NCBI GenBank assembly: GCA_902464405.1
Contig: CABQJD010000006.1
Location: 1-64,000 of the forward strand
Reading direction: 5' to 3'
Length of the DNA: 64,000 nucleotides
DNA from: an uncultured Actinomycetaceae bacterium
GTDB taxonomy: Bacteria > Actinomycetota > Actinomycetes > Actinomycetales > Actinomycetaceae
The stretch's first letter is position 1, and every line of letters begins with the position of its first letter. Made by a program: the position numbers and the translations under genes. Below are positions 47,250 through 56,381 of the stretch, piece after piece. The notes under the pieces are model-generated. The model saw only the letters and a list, made by a program, of their open reading frames with translations. It was not told the DNA's origin and did not search any database.

Positions 47250-48665
47250 ATGAAAGATCGCATCCACCAAGATTCATCGGATCAGGGTTATTCAAAAGCG
47301 CTTAAAAATCGCCATATCTCAATGATTGCAATCGGCGGCTCTATCGGCACAGGGTTATTTTTAGGTGCTGGCGGTCGCCTCGCTCAAGGCGGAGCTGCGC
47401 TCGCGATTTCGTATGCTCTGTGCGGGTTCTTTGTTTTTATTATGGTGCGCGCTCTCGGTGAGCTTTCGGTGCGGCGCCCGTCGTCAGGAGCATTCGTTTC
47501 CTATGCTCGAGAATTTTTAGGCGAAAAATTTGCCTATATCACTGGCTGGATGTTTTTTATCACCTGGGCAACCGCTGGAATGGCTGATATCACTGCTGTT
47601 GCACTATACCTGCATTATTGGCCCGTATTTGAGCCGATTCCGCAGTGGGTATTAGCTGCTTGTGCGCTGGCAATAGTCTTTGCCGTAAACATTTTAAGCG
47701 TCAAATTTTTTGGAGAGTTCGAGTTTTGGTTTGCAGCTATCAAAGTGGGAGCGATTTTGCTGTTTATGGCAGTAGCTATGTGGGCAATACTCACGGGCGC
47801 TTCAACGAGTGAAAGCTACACAGCTGGTATCCATAACTTGACGAATTTTGGCGGCTTCTTTCCTATGGGGATATTCCCGATGGTAGCTCTTTCTGTTGGA
47901 GTTGTTTACGCTTTCGGCGGCACAGAAATGATCGGAGTAGCTGCAGGCGAAGCTCAAGATACCAGCGTACTCGCGCGTGCTATCAACACGATGATCGTAC
48001 GCATTCTTTTCTTCTACGTCGGCTCGGTTATTTTGATGACGCTTGTGCTTCCGTGGACTGCCTATTCTGATAACGAATCGCCGTTCGTCACCTTCTTTTC
48101 AGGAATCGGGATTGCGCACGCAGGCGATCTCATGCAAATTGTTGTGCTGACGGCAGCGCTTTCTTCTTTGAATGCTGGTTTATATGCGACAGGTCGTACT
48201 TTGCGCTCGCTAGCAATGGCTGGTGAAGCGCCGAAATTTGCGCGCTATATGAATAAATACAACGTGCCCTCTGCTGGTATTGCATTGACGGCAGGGCTTG
48301 GCTTGGTTGGTGTGCTTATCAACTATGTTTATCCGAGCGAAGCATTTACTCTCGTTATGGAATTTTCTGGCATCGGTTTTGTGGCCACATGGATATCTGT
48401 GCTCGCTTCCCACCTAGTATTCGTGCTTCGCGCACGTAAAGGACTTGAGGAACGACCAAGTTTCCGCTTGCATTTTGCTCCTTGGAGCAATCTGCTCGCA
48501 ATCGTATTTTTTGTAGCAATAGTTGCTTCGATGGCTTTTAACGAGCAGGGGCAAAAAACTTTGGCACTTTTCCTCATAGTTGTAGCGATTTTGATGATCG
48601 GCTGGTTTCGAGTGCGCGGGAAGATAAATCCTGAAATGATGGATAAGGTACTCGATACTAAGTAG
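47250..48665 (+). CDS. Amino-acid permease (APC superfamily, AAT type)
   Basis: Proton-coupled amino-acid importer with about 12 membrane helices, 471 residues. The first helix has the substrate loop HISMIAIGGSIGTGLFLGAG. The family motif of the AAT group is seen in GGTEMIGVAAGEAQD, and LRSLAMAGEAPKFARYMNK follows later. ATG 47250 has AAAGG at proper spacing; a frame from 47211 adds unlikely residues. The exact substrate is not determinable. Confidence 0.9.
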   Translation: MKDRIHQDSSDQGYSKALKNRHISMIAIGGSIGTGLFLGAGGRLAQGGAALAISYALCGFFVFIMVRALGELSVRRPSSGAFVSYAREFLGEKFAYITGWMFFITWATAGMADITAVALYLHYWPVFEPIPQWVLAACALAIVFAVNILSVKFFGEFEFWFAAIKVGAILLFMAVAMWAILTGASTSESYTAGIHNLTNFGGFFPMGIFPMVALSVGVVYAFGGTEMIGVAAGEAQDTSVLARAINTMIVRILFFYVGSVILMTLVLPWTAYSDNESPFVTFFSGIGIAHAGDLMQIVVLTAALSSLNAGLYATGRTLRSLAMAGEAPKFARYMNKYNVPSAGIALTAGLGLVGVLINYVYPSEAFTLVMEFSGIGFVATWISVLASHLVFVLRARKGLEERPSFRLHFAPWSNLLAIVFFVAIVASMAFNEQGQKTLALFLIVVAILMIGWFRVRGKINPEMMDKVLDTK

Positions 48666-48698
48666 GGTGATCGTCTATATATAGCAAGTAGAGCGATT

Positions 48699-48731
48699 GT
48701 CTATATCACACTTTGTGCGTGAGATATAGAC
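48699..48731. terminator. Hairpin between the permease and msrAB genes
   Basis: GTCTATATC at 48699-48707 pairs with GATATAGAC at 48723-48731, with partial extension inward. It lies between convergent genes; T-runs are weak, so two-way termination is probable but not certain. Confidence 0.5.
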
Positions 48732-48785
48732 GTGCGATATCTATGTGTGCGCAGCTCGCTATTCTTGATCAGCTTGATCAGCTCG

Positions 48786-49769
48786 CTATTTTTCGTATGG
48801 CTCTAAGAATGGCAAGAAATCTCCATACCCCTCGTCATTCATACGCTCGCGCGGAATAAAACGCAAAGCTGCCCCATCAATGCAGTAGCGCAATCCTCCG
48901 CGTTCTGCAGGGCCGTCAGGAAAGACGTGCCCTAGGTGTGAACTGGCAAAAGAACTCGAAACTTCTGTGCGTGGGCGAGCAAGTTTGAAATCCTGCTTAT
49001 ATCCAACCCCCTGCTGAAGAATTGGCCGAGTGAAGGAAGGCCACCCACACCCCGCATCGAATTTATCGCGAGAAGAAAAGAGTGCCTGCCCTGAGACGAT
49101 ATCCACAAAGATTCCATCTTCGTCAAACTGGTCAAATTCAGAGGATCGCGGAGCTTCAGTGCCTTCTTCTTGCGTCACGTGAAATGCTAAAGGTGAAAGC
49201 ATCTCACGCAGTTCATCGATAGTAGGTCTTGGTTTTAGTTCAGGGCCAAGATGAAGCGGCTGCGCAGCTAATCCAAGATTTATATGGCAGTAGCCGTTCG
49301 GATTTTTCTCGAGATAATCTTGGTGGTATTCCTCTGCAGATACAAAGTTTCTCAATGTTTCAAGAGTGACGGCAATTGGCTGCTGGTAGTGAGTTTGCAG
49401 CTGTGCGAGGCTCACTGATGCGCGGCGCTGAACTGTGGCGTCAGTATAAAAAATTCCTGTGCGATATTGTCTGCCGCTATCGTTTCCTTGGCGATTAAGG
49501 CTCAATGGGTCGATAATGCGGAAATAGTGAGCGAGCACTTCTTCTAAGCTAATGACGGCATCGTCGAAATCTATACGCACGGTTTCCGCATGGTCTGTAG
49601 TATGCAGACTATGGTAATCAGTGCTATTTGTGAGACCATTTGCGTATCCAGCTTCAGTGCCTAAGATGCCGTTTAAGCGTTGGAAATATGCTTCTACTCC
49701 CCAAAAGCACCCGCCTGCAAGATAGACGGTTCGTGGCGATGTGGGCACTGTATGCGAATTATTTCTCAT
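48786..49769 (-). CDS. msrAB: Fused methionine sulfoxide reductase MsrA-MsrB
   Basis: Repairs oxidised methionine, both S- and R-sulfoxides, in one 327-residue chain. MsrA comes first with the catalytic GGCFWGVEAYFQ motif. MsrB follows with EDGIFVDIVSGQALFSS, AGCGWPSFTRPI, HLGHVFPDGP and the catalytic RYCIDGAALRF. The zinc-binding CxxC pairs of some MsrB proteins are absent, matching the zinc-free form found in Firmicutes-type fusions. There is no signal peptide, so it acts in the cytoplasm. Confidence 0.95.
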   Translation of the reverse strand: MRNNSHTVPTSPRTVYLAGGCFWGVEAYFQRLNGILGTEAGYANGLTNSTDYHSLHTTDHAETVRIDFDDAVISLEEVLAHYFRIIDPLSLNRQGNDSGRQYRTGIFYTDATVQRRASVSLAQLQTHYQQPIAVTLETLRNFVSAEEYHQDYLEKNPNGYCHINLGLAAQPLHLGPELKPRPTIDELREMLSPLAFHVTQEEGTEAPRSSEFDQFDEDGIFVDIVSGQALFSSRDKFDAGCGWPSFTRPILQQGVGYKQDFKLARPRTEVSSSFASSHLGHVFPDGPAERGGLRYCIDGAALRFIPRERMNDEGYGDFLPFLEPYEK

Positions 49770-49860
49770 AGGTGTAGTGTATCGTCGAAGGAAATTTTGT
49801 GCGATATTATGTTGTGTTTAGGGTGGGTAACTTAGCGGTGAGCGAACGCTATATCGAACG

Positions 49861-50712
49861 CTATATCCCAGCGCGATCGAATGCAGTGACGGCGAGTTCC
49901 CGGCCATAGGCGATAAACTCTTCTGCTTTTGCGAAATCGAAGGTAGTTCCAAGAGAAGCGGGGACGTCAATATAAATATCCGGAGGATTCACTGCAATAC
50001 GTGAGGCTTGGATGCGCTCTTGCATAAGGTCAAGTGAGAGAAGCGTCATCTTTAAAAGATCCAGATCATCGGGCAGAGGATCAAAGGGTGACGACGATTT
50101 CTTGCTTTTACCTTTAGCGTTTCTTTTTCCTGCCTCGTTTTCACGCTGCTGCAGATTCGATAGTAAGGAATCTTTTCCGAAAAGAGCTACTGCCACAGTG
50201 AGATCAGCGTCGGGGCGAAGCGAACTTTCCATAGGCAATGGATTGAGTAATCCGCCGTCTGCAAGCAGGCGCCCATCAAGCATCACGGGCTTAAAGACGC
50301 TAGGGATTGAAATAGATGCTCGAATTGCGGCGAGCAGCGGACCGCTACGAAACCAAACTTCACGGCGGGCAAGCACATCTGCAGCAACTGCACAATAAGG
50401 AATTGCGAGATCCTCAATCTGGTATTCGCCAATTATATCTTCGAGGAAAGCCATGATTTTATCAGTTTTGATAATCCCAGGTTTACCGATAGTGGGAGTC
50501 ATCATTCTGAAAACGTCAAGCCGATTAAGCTTCAGACAGGCTTCGCGGAAATTTTCTAATTTTCCTGCAGCGTATGCACCGCCAATCAACGCACCAATAG
50601 AAGATCCTGAGACTGCGACGATTTTATGCCCACGAGCGAGCAATTCATCGATTATGCCTATATGGGCATAGCCGCGCGCTCCTCCTGACCCTAAAACTAG
50701 AGAAACTCTCAT
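49861..50712 (-). CDS. Patatin-like phospholipase
   Basis: Serine acylhydrolase of the patatin/RssA family, 283 residues, with a Ser-Asp dyad. The oxyanion loop is GSGGARGYAHIGII, the nucleophile elbow GSSIGALIGGAYAAG and the catalytic Asp lies in LADGGLLNPLP. ATG 50712 is preferred because GAGGAGG sits 7 bases away; ATG 50718 is too close to it. It directly follows the MMPL gene and its ribosome site lies inside that gene's last codons, so they are co-expressed. The substrate is unknown. Confidence 0.88.
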   Translation of the reverse strand: MRVSLVLGSGGARGYAHIGIIDELLARGHKIVAVSGSSIGALIGGAYAAGKLENFREACLKLNRLDVFRMMTPTIGKPGIIKTDKIMAFLEDIIGEYQIEDLAIPYCAVAADVLARREVWFRSGPLLAAIRASISIPSVFKPVMLDGRLLADGGLLNPLPMESSLRPDADLTVAVALFGKDSLLSNLQQRENEAGKRNAKGKSKKSSSPFDPLPDDLDLLKMTLLSLDLMQERIQASRIAVNPPDIYIDVPASLGTTFDFAKAEEFIAYGRELAVTAFDRAGI

Positions 50713-50714
50713 CG

Positions 50715-53700
50715 TCATACCTCCTCACGCTGCGTTGAGATGCTCGAGGTTGAATTCGGGGAAATCTCATCCGAAATATGTGCGCTTGGCTGCGATGGCT
50801 GGTGCAGTGCCTGCTGGGGTGCAAGATTAGTGCCCTCTACATCTACGTTCGGCAATATTTTATCGAGCCACTTTGGTAGATACCATGCTTTATCTCCAAG
50901 CAGATGCATAAGAGCAGGTGTGAGGCTCATGCGGACGATAAACGCATCAAATGCCACACCCGCAGCGAGGGCGAAACCAAGGGAACGAACCATTGCGAGC
51001 TTAGCGAAGATGAATGCCGCAAACACCGACACCATAATTAATGCTGCTGCTAGCACCACAGGAGCTGCCAAATTGAAGCCTTCTTTCACAGCGCGTCGTG
51101 CAGGGGAGCCGTGTGAATACGCTTCGCGGATCGAAGAAACCACAAACACCTGATAGTCCATAGCTAAACCGAAGAGAATGCCTGTGAGTAGAATTGGCAA
51201 AAAGCTCATGAGCGGAGCTGGCACATGCACATCGAAGATCCAGCCAAGCCAACCCCACTGGTAGACGGCAGTGGCAGAGCCGAAAGCAGCCGCCAAGGAG
51301 AGCAAGAAACCAATGCTGGCAACAAGAGGTACCACTATAGAGCGGAAAACGAACAGCAGCAATATGAGCGATAACCCGACTACGATCGTCAAATATGGTG
51401 GTAAAACGGCGGCAATGCGCTCTGAAATATCAATCATTGCGGCGCTCTGCCCAGTGATATCGATTGTGGTGCCAGTTGAAACTTCAAATTCTGGAATATC
51501 GGTTCGCAGATCTTTCACCAGATTGCGAGTTGCACTCTCTGCTGGTCCGCTCGAAGGAATGAGCTGAAGTACGCCATATTCATAATTTGCCGAATACGCT
51601 GCAGGGACGGCTGCTACAATTCCTTTTATTTGCATGAAGCGTTCAGCCACGCTAATCATGGTTTGTTCGGAGCCGTTTTTAGTGCGCTGCGTTTCGGGGA
51701 TTTTTACAAGCGAAAGTAGCTGACCATTATACCCGGCACCAAATTCATCTGAGGTGATTTCGTAGGCTTTTTGAGCTTGCGATCCGTAAGGTTCTGTGGC
51801 GCCATCAGGCAAAGCAGTCTGCATATAAAGAGCGGGCCCTGCAAATATGCCTAAAACGATCACGCATAGCAGGGTAGACAGCCACGGTTTCTTGGTGAGA
51901 GTCATGACCCACCATAAGCTCATGCTTTTACGTGCCCCAGCAGATTTCGCAACAGACGTGATGCTATCAGCTGACTGCTCGGAATTATGGGCAGCTTGAG
52001 CTTCAGCGCGTCGTCTCCGTGCTTTTTTGGGTAGCAGGCGTTCGCCAATCACCGCAAGCAGCGCTGGGGTAAGTGAAATAGAAAGGAGTACTGCGATAAG
52101 CACAGTAAATGCAGCAGAGAAGCCTAAAATAAAGAGGAATGGCAGATCAGAGACGACGAGAGCGGCAAGAGCGATCATAACTGTGAGACCAGCGAAAAAT
52201 ACAGCTGTTCCACTTGTGCCGATTGCTCGCGCCACAGATTCACGCATCGGCATGCCAGCAATCAATTGTGTGCGGTGCCTGTGCACGATAAATAGCGAGT
52301 AATCAATGCCGACAGCCAATCCAAGCATGAGAGCAAGTACAGGCGTAATACTCTGCATATCGATCACGCTGGAGAGGGCGAGTGTACCGCCCACGCCAAG
52401 AGCTACACCGAATAATGCTACGAAGAGTGGCAGCCCAGCAGCCACAACAGTTCCGAGCATAATCATCAGCACAACTCCTGCAAGAATAAAACCTAAAAGC
52501 TCGGTGACTCCTGCAATAGAGTTGAGGTCCTGCGTTATTTCGCTCGAAAAATATGTAGTCACACCTGCTTCTTCGAGGGCTGGTTTAATCGAGTTGAGAT
52601 CCGCGCGTTGTTCTTCTGTGAGCGCATAGGTCTGCCCGTGAAAAACTATATGTGAAATTGCTGTGGTGCGAGATGCGTTTACGAAGCGCATATTCTGCGT
52701 AAGAGCTGCCATCCGTTTGCCGAGTTGGAGCGTCTCTTTACCATCAGTAAGCTCTTTTTCGCCATCTATAAGCTGGGCTTTTGCTTCATTGAGTTTGGCA
52801 GTGTTTTCTTCGATGAGTTTTCGGCCAGCTTCGAGTTCTTTTCGTCCTTGTGAAAGCTGTTTCTCGCCATTAGCGATAAGCCCTTCGTTGACGCGGAAAG
52901 TGGCTTCACCGTTTTGATATTTTTGAAGCCCTGATGCGTATTGCTCTTTAGCTGCATCGAGTTCGGCTTGCCCAGCTTCGACTTCTGCTCGAGCCGCATC
53001 GAGCTGAGGGCGTGACGCTTCAAGCTGCTGCTCAGCAGCGCGCAGTGTGTTATAAGAATCGCTGGCTGCGCCAAGGTGTGCCAAGGCTTCCTGAGCTTGC
53101 TTGATTCCAGCGATTGCAGCTTGAATATGCTGAATTCCTTGAGAAACTTTCTGATAAGCGTCACTTCCAGTTAATCCTGCGGCTTCGAGCTGAGATTTTT
53201 GCTGCTCAAGCTGAGTAAGCTGGTTCGTAAGCTGAGCAAGAAGAGCATCAGCAGGTGTCTCTGGTGGAAATCCGAGGCTTGTGGCGATCTGTTCGATAGC
53301 AGCATTTGCTTGTTGCTCGCCAGCTTGAATTGCTGCTGGTACTTGGGAGAGATCGCTGGCTCCGAGACTGCTTGTGAGCTGTGAAATTCCTTGGTTAATT
53401 TTTTCCTTGCTGTCGTTGTAGCGCTTTTCTCCCGCGGCTAGTTTAGCTCGACCATCTGCAAGTTTTTTCTCTCCTGCAGATATTTGAGCCTGTGCTTGAG
53501 TGAGCTGTTGGCGCGCGGCAGTGAGTTCAGGGCGTGACGCTTCAAGCTGGGCGCGTCCGTCACTTAGTTTCTCTTCATTCTCTGCAAGGGCTGCTTCACC
53601 ATCTGCGAGCTGTTTTTTCGCTTTTACGAGCTGTTTTTCACCATCGTGTATTTTGGCTTGCCCATCGTTCAGCTTTTGTTCGTTTTCTGCAATGCTTTTT

Positions 53701-54083
53701 TCACCATCGGAGATTTGAGCAGCTGCGCTATCGAGCTGCTCTTGCATTTTGAAAGGGTCAATAGACGAGCGCACGGGTGCTTGTTTGCCAAGGATAGACG
53801 TGGCTTGAGAGATTTTCTTTTCTTGTTCTGCGGTAAAAGGGGTTCGATCTGTGGTTTGAAATACTGCTGTGGCAGTGCCGCCTGAAAGCTCTGGAATGTT
53901 GTTGCGCACAAGAGTGAGAACTCTTTGTGTGTCTGTGCCTGGAAGGGTGAACGTATTGGAGAGAGTTCCCATAAAGGAGGTCATTAAAATACCGATCGCA
54001 ATGAGAATTGCAATCCATGCCGCAATAAATTTTTTTCGATGATCGTATGCGGCAAGTCCGATCTTATAGAGGATTTTTGCCAT
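50715..54083 (-). CDS. MMPL/RND-family transporter with long coiled-coil ectodomain
   Basis: Large membrane protein of 1122 residues. One N-terminal helix is followed by about 370 residues of heptad-rich sequence rich in Ala, Gln, Lys and Glu (approximately residues 115-480), with repeated DGEKQL, DGRAQL and AGEKKLADG units. Then come two MMPL membrane modules (first around MLGLAVGIDYSLFIVHRHR, second around GLAMDYQVFVVSSIREAYS). Such proteins export lipids or other hydrophobic compounds. The coiled coil resembles the YhgE/Pip-type ectodomains and may contact the cell wall. The cargo is unknown; the coupled patatin suggests a lipid. The ATG at 54083 is divergent from the GNAT gene. Confidence 0.88.
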   Translation of the reverse strand: MAKILYKIGLAAYDHRKKFIAAWIAILIAIGILMTSFMGTLSNTFTLPGTDTQRVLTLVRNNIPELSGGTATAVFQTTDRTPFTAEQEKKISQATSILGKQAPVRSSIDPFKMQEQLDSAAAQISDGEKSIAENEQKLNDGQAKIHDGEKQLVKAKKQLADGEAALAENEEKLSDGRAQLEASRPELTAARQQLTQAQAQISAGEKKLADGRAKLAAGEKRYNDSKEKINQGISQLTSSLGASDLSQVPAAIQAGEQQANAAIEQIATSLGFPPETPADALLAQLTNQLTQLEQQKSQLEAAGLTGSDAYQKVSQGIQHIQAAIAGIKQAQEALAHLGAASDSYNTLRAAEQQLEASRPQLDAARAEVEAGQAELDAAKEQYASGLQKYQNGEATFRVNEGLIANGEKQLSQGRKELEAGRKLIEENTAKLNEAKAQLIDGEKELTDGKETLQLGKRMAALTQNMRFVNASRTTAISHIVFHGQTYALTEEQRADLNSIKPALEEAGVTTYFSSEITQDLNSIAGVTELLGFILAGVVLMIMLGTVVAAGLPLFVALFGVALGVGGTLALSSVIDMQSITPVLALMLGLAVGIDYSLFIVHRHRTQLIAGMPMRESVARAIGTSGTAVFFAGLTVMIALAALVVSDLPFLFILGFSAAFTVLIAVLLSISLTPALLAVIGERLLPKKARRRRAEAQAAHNSEQSADSITSVAKSAGARKSMSLWWVMTLTKKPWLSTLLCVIVLGIFAGPALYMQTALPDGATEPYGSQAQKAYEITSDEFGAGYNGQLLSLVKIPETQRTKNGSEQTMISVAERFMQIKGIVAAVPAAYSANYEYGVLQLIPSSGPAESATRNLVKDLRTDIPEFEVSTGTTIDITGQSAAMIDISERIAAVLPPYLTIVVGLSLILLLFVFRSIVVPLVASIGFLLSLAAAFGSATAVYQWGWLGWIFDVHVPAPLMSFLPILLTGILFGLAMDYQVFVVSSIREAYSHGSPARRAVKEGFNLAAPVVLAAALIMVSVFAAFIFAKLAMVRSLGFALAAGVAFDAFIVRMSLTPALMHLLGDKAWYLPKWLDKILPNVDVEGTNLAPQQALHQPSQPSAHISDEISPNSTSSISTQREEV

Positions 54084-54185
54084 AATCCACGATCCTTTCG
54101 GCTTTCATTCCGATTGGGTAGAGCACTGCAGGCAAGCAGTTCTATGAGATTTATTATACTTTGCCATAATGGATTTTTCTGGAAA

Positions 54186-54722
54186 ATGGTAAGGATTGAG
54201 GTGATTCCATTGCATATTCGCGAAGCCGTATTAGCTGACGTAGAGGAGCTTGTTGAGCTAAGCAAAAGAACCTTTACACAAACATTCGGAGCAGGATACC
54301 CGCCTGAGGATTTGGAAAATTTTTTAGCTTCGGCATACACCGTCGAGAGATATTGTGCGTATATCAGTGATTCGAAGTCGAATGTGTGGGTGGTGGCTTC
54401 AGAAAACACTCTGTGCGGATATGTATTAGCTGGTGCATGTAGTCTTCCGCATTTAGAAGTTAAACCTGGCGACGGTGAGGTGATTCGTCTCTATATGCTG
54501 CAGGAGTATCAAGGCTGCGGCTGGGGAACTAAACTTTTTGAAACAGCTCTAGACTGGCTCATCGCCTCAGGAGCAGCTACTCTCTGGCTAGGAGTATGGT
54601 CAGAAAATTACGGTGCCCAAAAGCTTTATCATCGTTACGGTTTTTCATACGCAGGAGAATATGAATTCATTGTAGGTAATAGTCGAGATCGTGAATTTAT
54701 CTACCGCAAAGCCTTACTGTAA
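54186..54722 (+). CDS. GNAT-family N-acetyltransferase
   Basis: Acetyl-CoA-dependent acetyltransferase of about 170-178 residues. The fold is clear: IREAVLADVEELVELSKRTF at the start, then EVIRLYMLQEYQGCGWGTKL (strand 4 and the acetyl-CoA loop Q-x-x-G-x-G-x-x-L) and YGAQKLYHRYGFSYAGEYEF at the end. The start is uncertain: ATG 54186 has a weak site, while TTG 54210 follows GAGGTG at good spacing and gives the natural MHIREA opening. The substrate is unknown. Confidence 0.88.
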   Translation: MVRIEVIPLHIREAVLADVEELVELSKRTFTQTFGAGYPPEDLENFLASAYTVERYCAYISDSKSNVWVVASENTLCGYVLAGACSLPHLEVKPGDGEVIRLYMLQEYQGCGWGTKLFETALDWLIASGAATLWLGVWSENYGAQKLYHRYGFSYAGEYEFIVGNSRDREFIYRKALL

Positions 54723-54921
54723 AGCCCTGCTGTAAGTCTTACTGTAAAACCTTGCCGATCGGAGGGAAATATTAGGCACCAGAGATCAGGCATAAGGAGC
54801 CTTATTCGCTGGAGGCTACTGTTGTTGTGCTGTATGTTTTTTGAGGGATGGGGAGATTGCATCTTTAGTGAGCAAGTTTGAGCATTTACTCTTGTGTAGG
54901 TATGATGTAGGCACACGAACT

Positions 54922-54995
54922 GCGGGCGTAGTTCATCGGTAGAATGGAAGCTTCCCAAGCTTCAGAGGCGGGTTCGATTCCCGTCGCCCGCTCCA
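54922..54995 (+). tRNA. tRNA-Gly (CCC)
   Basis: Cloverleaf with acceptor GCGGGCG/CGCCCGC, anticodon loop TTCCCAA giving CCC, T-arm GCGGGTTCGATTCCCGT, discriminator T and encoded CCA at 54993-54995. It borders the accessory region to the right and is a candidate integration site. Confidence 0.94.
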
Positions 54996-55026
54996 CTTGA
55001 GCACCGGATTTGATAAGTATCCTTTT

Positions 55027-55149
55027 GCGTTAGCGAGTATCGCTTAGGGGGGGGTGAAAAATCGCTTGCGTTAGCGGGTTTGGGTTTTGCGTTAGTGCGT
55101 ATCATGTTTCCCCTAGTAAAATGCTGTTTCGTCGTTGAATGCGCTAACG
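55027..55149. repeat. Cluster of GCGTTAGCG repeats
   Basis: GCGTTAGCG occurs at 55027-55035 and 55068-55076, GCGTTAGTG at 55089-55097, and the inverted CGCTAACG at 55142-55149. The cluster lies between tRNA-Gly and the next gene. The role is unknown; recombinase arm sites or a regulator site are possible. Confidence 0.5.
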
Positions 55150-55185
55150 AAGCGTAAAACTTATAGCTGCTTCACAAGGAGGTGT

Positions 55186-55575
55186 GTGGTGAAATCGTAT
55201 GAATCAGGCGATGAACTAGCCGCAGAGATTACTAAGCGTGGCGGTCTTTTTATCGGCGAGTTCGCCGATGTTCCCGATGATGGTTGGGACCGTCTGGTTG
55301 ACGGTGTTGACCGCACGCCCAGGCAGATGATCGCATACCAGCTTGGCTGGATGGAACTGTTGCTTGGCTGGGAACGTGACGAGCGGGCAGGCAAAGAGGT
55401 AATTACTCCGGCACCTGGATATAAGTGGAATCAGCTCGGTGGATTGTATGAGTCGTTCTACCAACGCTGGTCCAAAGAAAAAGCTATAATCGCTATGCGT
55501 GAGTGCCTTATTCTCGGCAGTACGTTTCTTGAAAAGGTTAATGAAATTCATGGCTGTTCTTGTTTCCAGAGTTAA
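55186..55575 (+). CDS. ClbS/DfsB-like protein, C-terminally truncated
   Basis: Resembles the DUF1706/ClbS-DfsB helical bundle family, some members of which protect against genotoxins. It shows the family pattern: MIAYQLGWMELLLGWERDER, then ITPAPGYKWNQLGGLYESFY and the helix before VNEIHG. The protein stops at about 129 residues with an abrupt GCSCFQS end, whereas the family is about 165 and has further C-terminal motifs, so the gene is probably truncated by frameshift or deletion. GTG 55186 or 55189 follows AAGGAGG; ATG 55135 has no such site. Confidence 0.65.
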   Translation: MVKSYESGDELAAEITKRGGLFIGEFADVPDDGWDRLVDGVDRTPRQMIAYQLGWMELLLGWERDERAGKEVITPAPGYKWNQLGGLYESFYQRWSKEKAIIAMRECLILGSTFLEKVNEIHGCSCFQS

Positions 55576-55588
55576 AACCTATAGAGAA

Positions 55589-55622
55589 GAGTCCCTCAGG
55601 ACCATGCGATTATGAGGGACTC
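55589..55622. terminator. Bidirectional terminator-like hairpin
   Basis: GAGTCCCTCA at 55589-55598 and its complement TGAGGGACTC at 55613-55622, with a 14-nt loop, between convergent genes. T-runs are weak. Confidence 0.6.
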
Positions 55623-55639
55623 AAAGGGAGGGGAGGCGT

Positions 55640-55924
55640 CTAGAGTGCACCTCCTAGTTTGCGTTCCAGTTTGATTCGCTTCCGTTTTAGCCGAGTCAGC
55701 GCAAACGCGTGTTGAGCGATGAGCTTGCCGATTTCTGCCGCTGAAGGTAGGTGTCGGTTCGCGAGTTCTTGATCAATCTCTGCCGCGCGCCCGTCTGCTT
55801 TCATCTCTTCAATCAACGATTGAGCTTCTAACACGTCATCGTGAGATAGTGGATTAGCAGCAATCTTTGTTTTCACTGCATCTAACTCGGCAAGGAGTTG
55901 CGCTTTATCTTTTCTCCCAAACAA
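55640..55924 (-). CDS. Small helical protein of unknown function
   Basis: A 94-residue charged protein, predicted all-helical and coiled-coil-like (QLLAELDAVKTKIAANPLSH and AFALTRLKRKRIKLERKLGG), with no signal or membrane segment. TTG 55924 is the start, supported by AAAGGAAG at 9 bases. It is the last of a three-gene minus-strand unit headed by the secreted protein at 56382-56882. I do not recognise it. Confidence 0.55.
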   Translation of the reverse strand: MFGRKDKAQLLAELDAVKTKIAANPLSHDDVLEAQSLIEEMKADGRAAEIDQELANRHLPSAAEIGKLIAQHAFALTRLKRKRIKLERKLGGAL

Positions 55925-55958
55925 TTAATCGATCTTCCTTTCTATTGCATTCCCTGAA

Positions 55959-56363
55959 CTAGTTGTTCTGCGCTTCGTTTAGTAGCTGATCCCAGATCGG
56001 CTCAGTGAATTTGAATATTCCTCCAAGCAGAATGCTCGACATAGCCGCAGTGAAGAATGCCTGTTCCGAGCTGGCGAGCACGATAATCATTGGAGCAATA
56101 ATCAACAACGTTGACACTACCCACGTGAACACAGCTCGAGATAACCGAGAACTGAAGCGTTTCTCATATCGCGTTTCAATAAAGTTCCCTACAGTAATCA
56201 GCAGAACCACCGCGAGGAAAGCCATTGCGTGAACGAGCGCATAATGAGTCGCAGGTAACGCCCCAGTGAAAACGATACTCGATAGAAACGATGTTGCCAC
56301 TATCGGTAACGGGAACAACGTTGGGATACTCAACAATCCCACAACAGAGAACACTCGATTCAC
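55959..56363 (-). CDS. Four-helix membrane protein, immunity-like
   Basis: A 134-residue integral membrane protein with about four hydrophobic segments (VVGLLSIPTLFPLPIVATSF; MAFLAVVLLITVGNF; VFTWVVSTLLIIAPMIIVLA; AAMSSILLGGIF). GTG 56363 starts 18 bp after the secreted-protein gene and is probably co-transcribed with it. Its position suggests a self-protection or export role for that product; this is inference. Confidence 0.55.
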   Translation of the reverse strand: MNRVFSVVGLLSIPTLFPLPIVATSFLSSIVFTGALPATHYALVHAMAFLAVVLLITVGNFIETRYEKRFSSRLSRAVFTWVVSTLLIIAPMIIVLASSEQAFFTAAMSSILLGGIFKFTEPIWDQLLNEAQNN

Positions 56364-56381
56364 ACTTCACCAGCTTATTGA

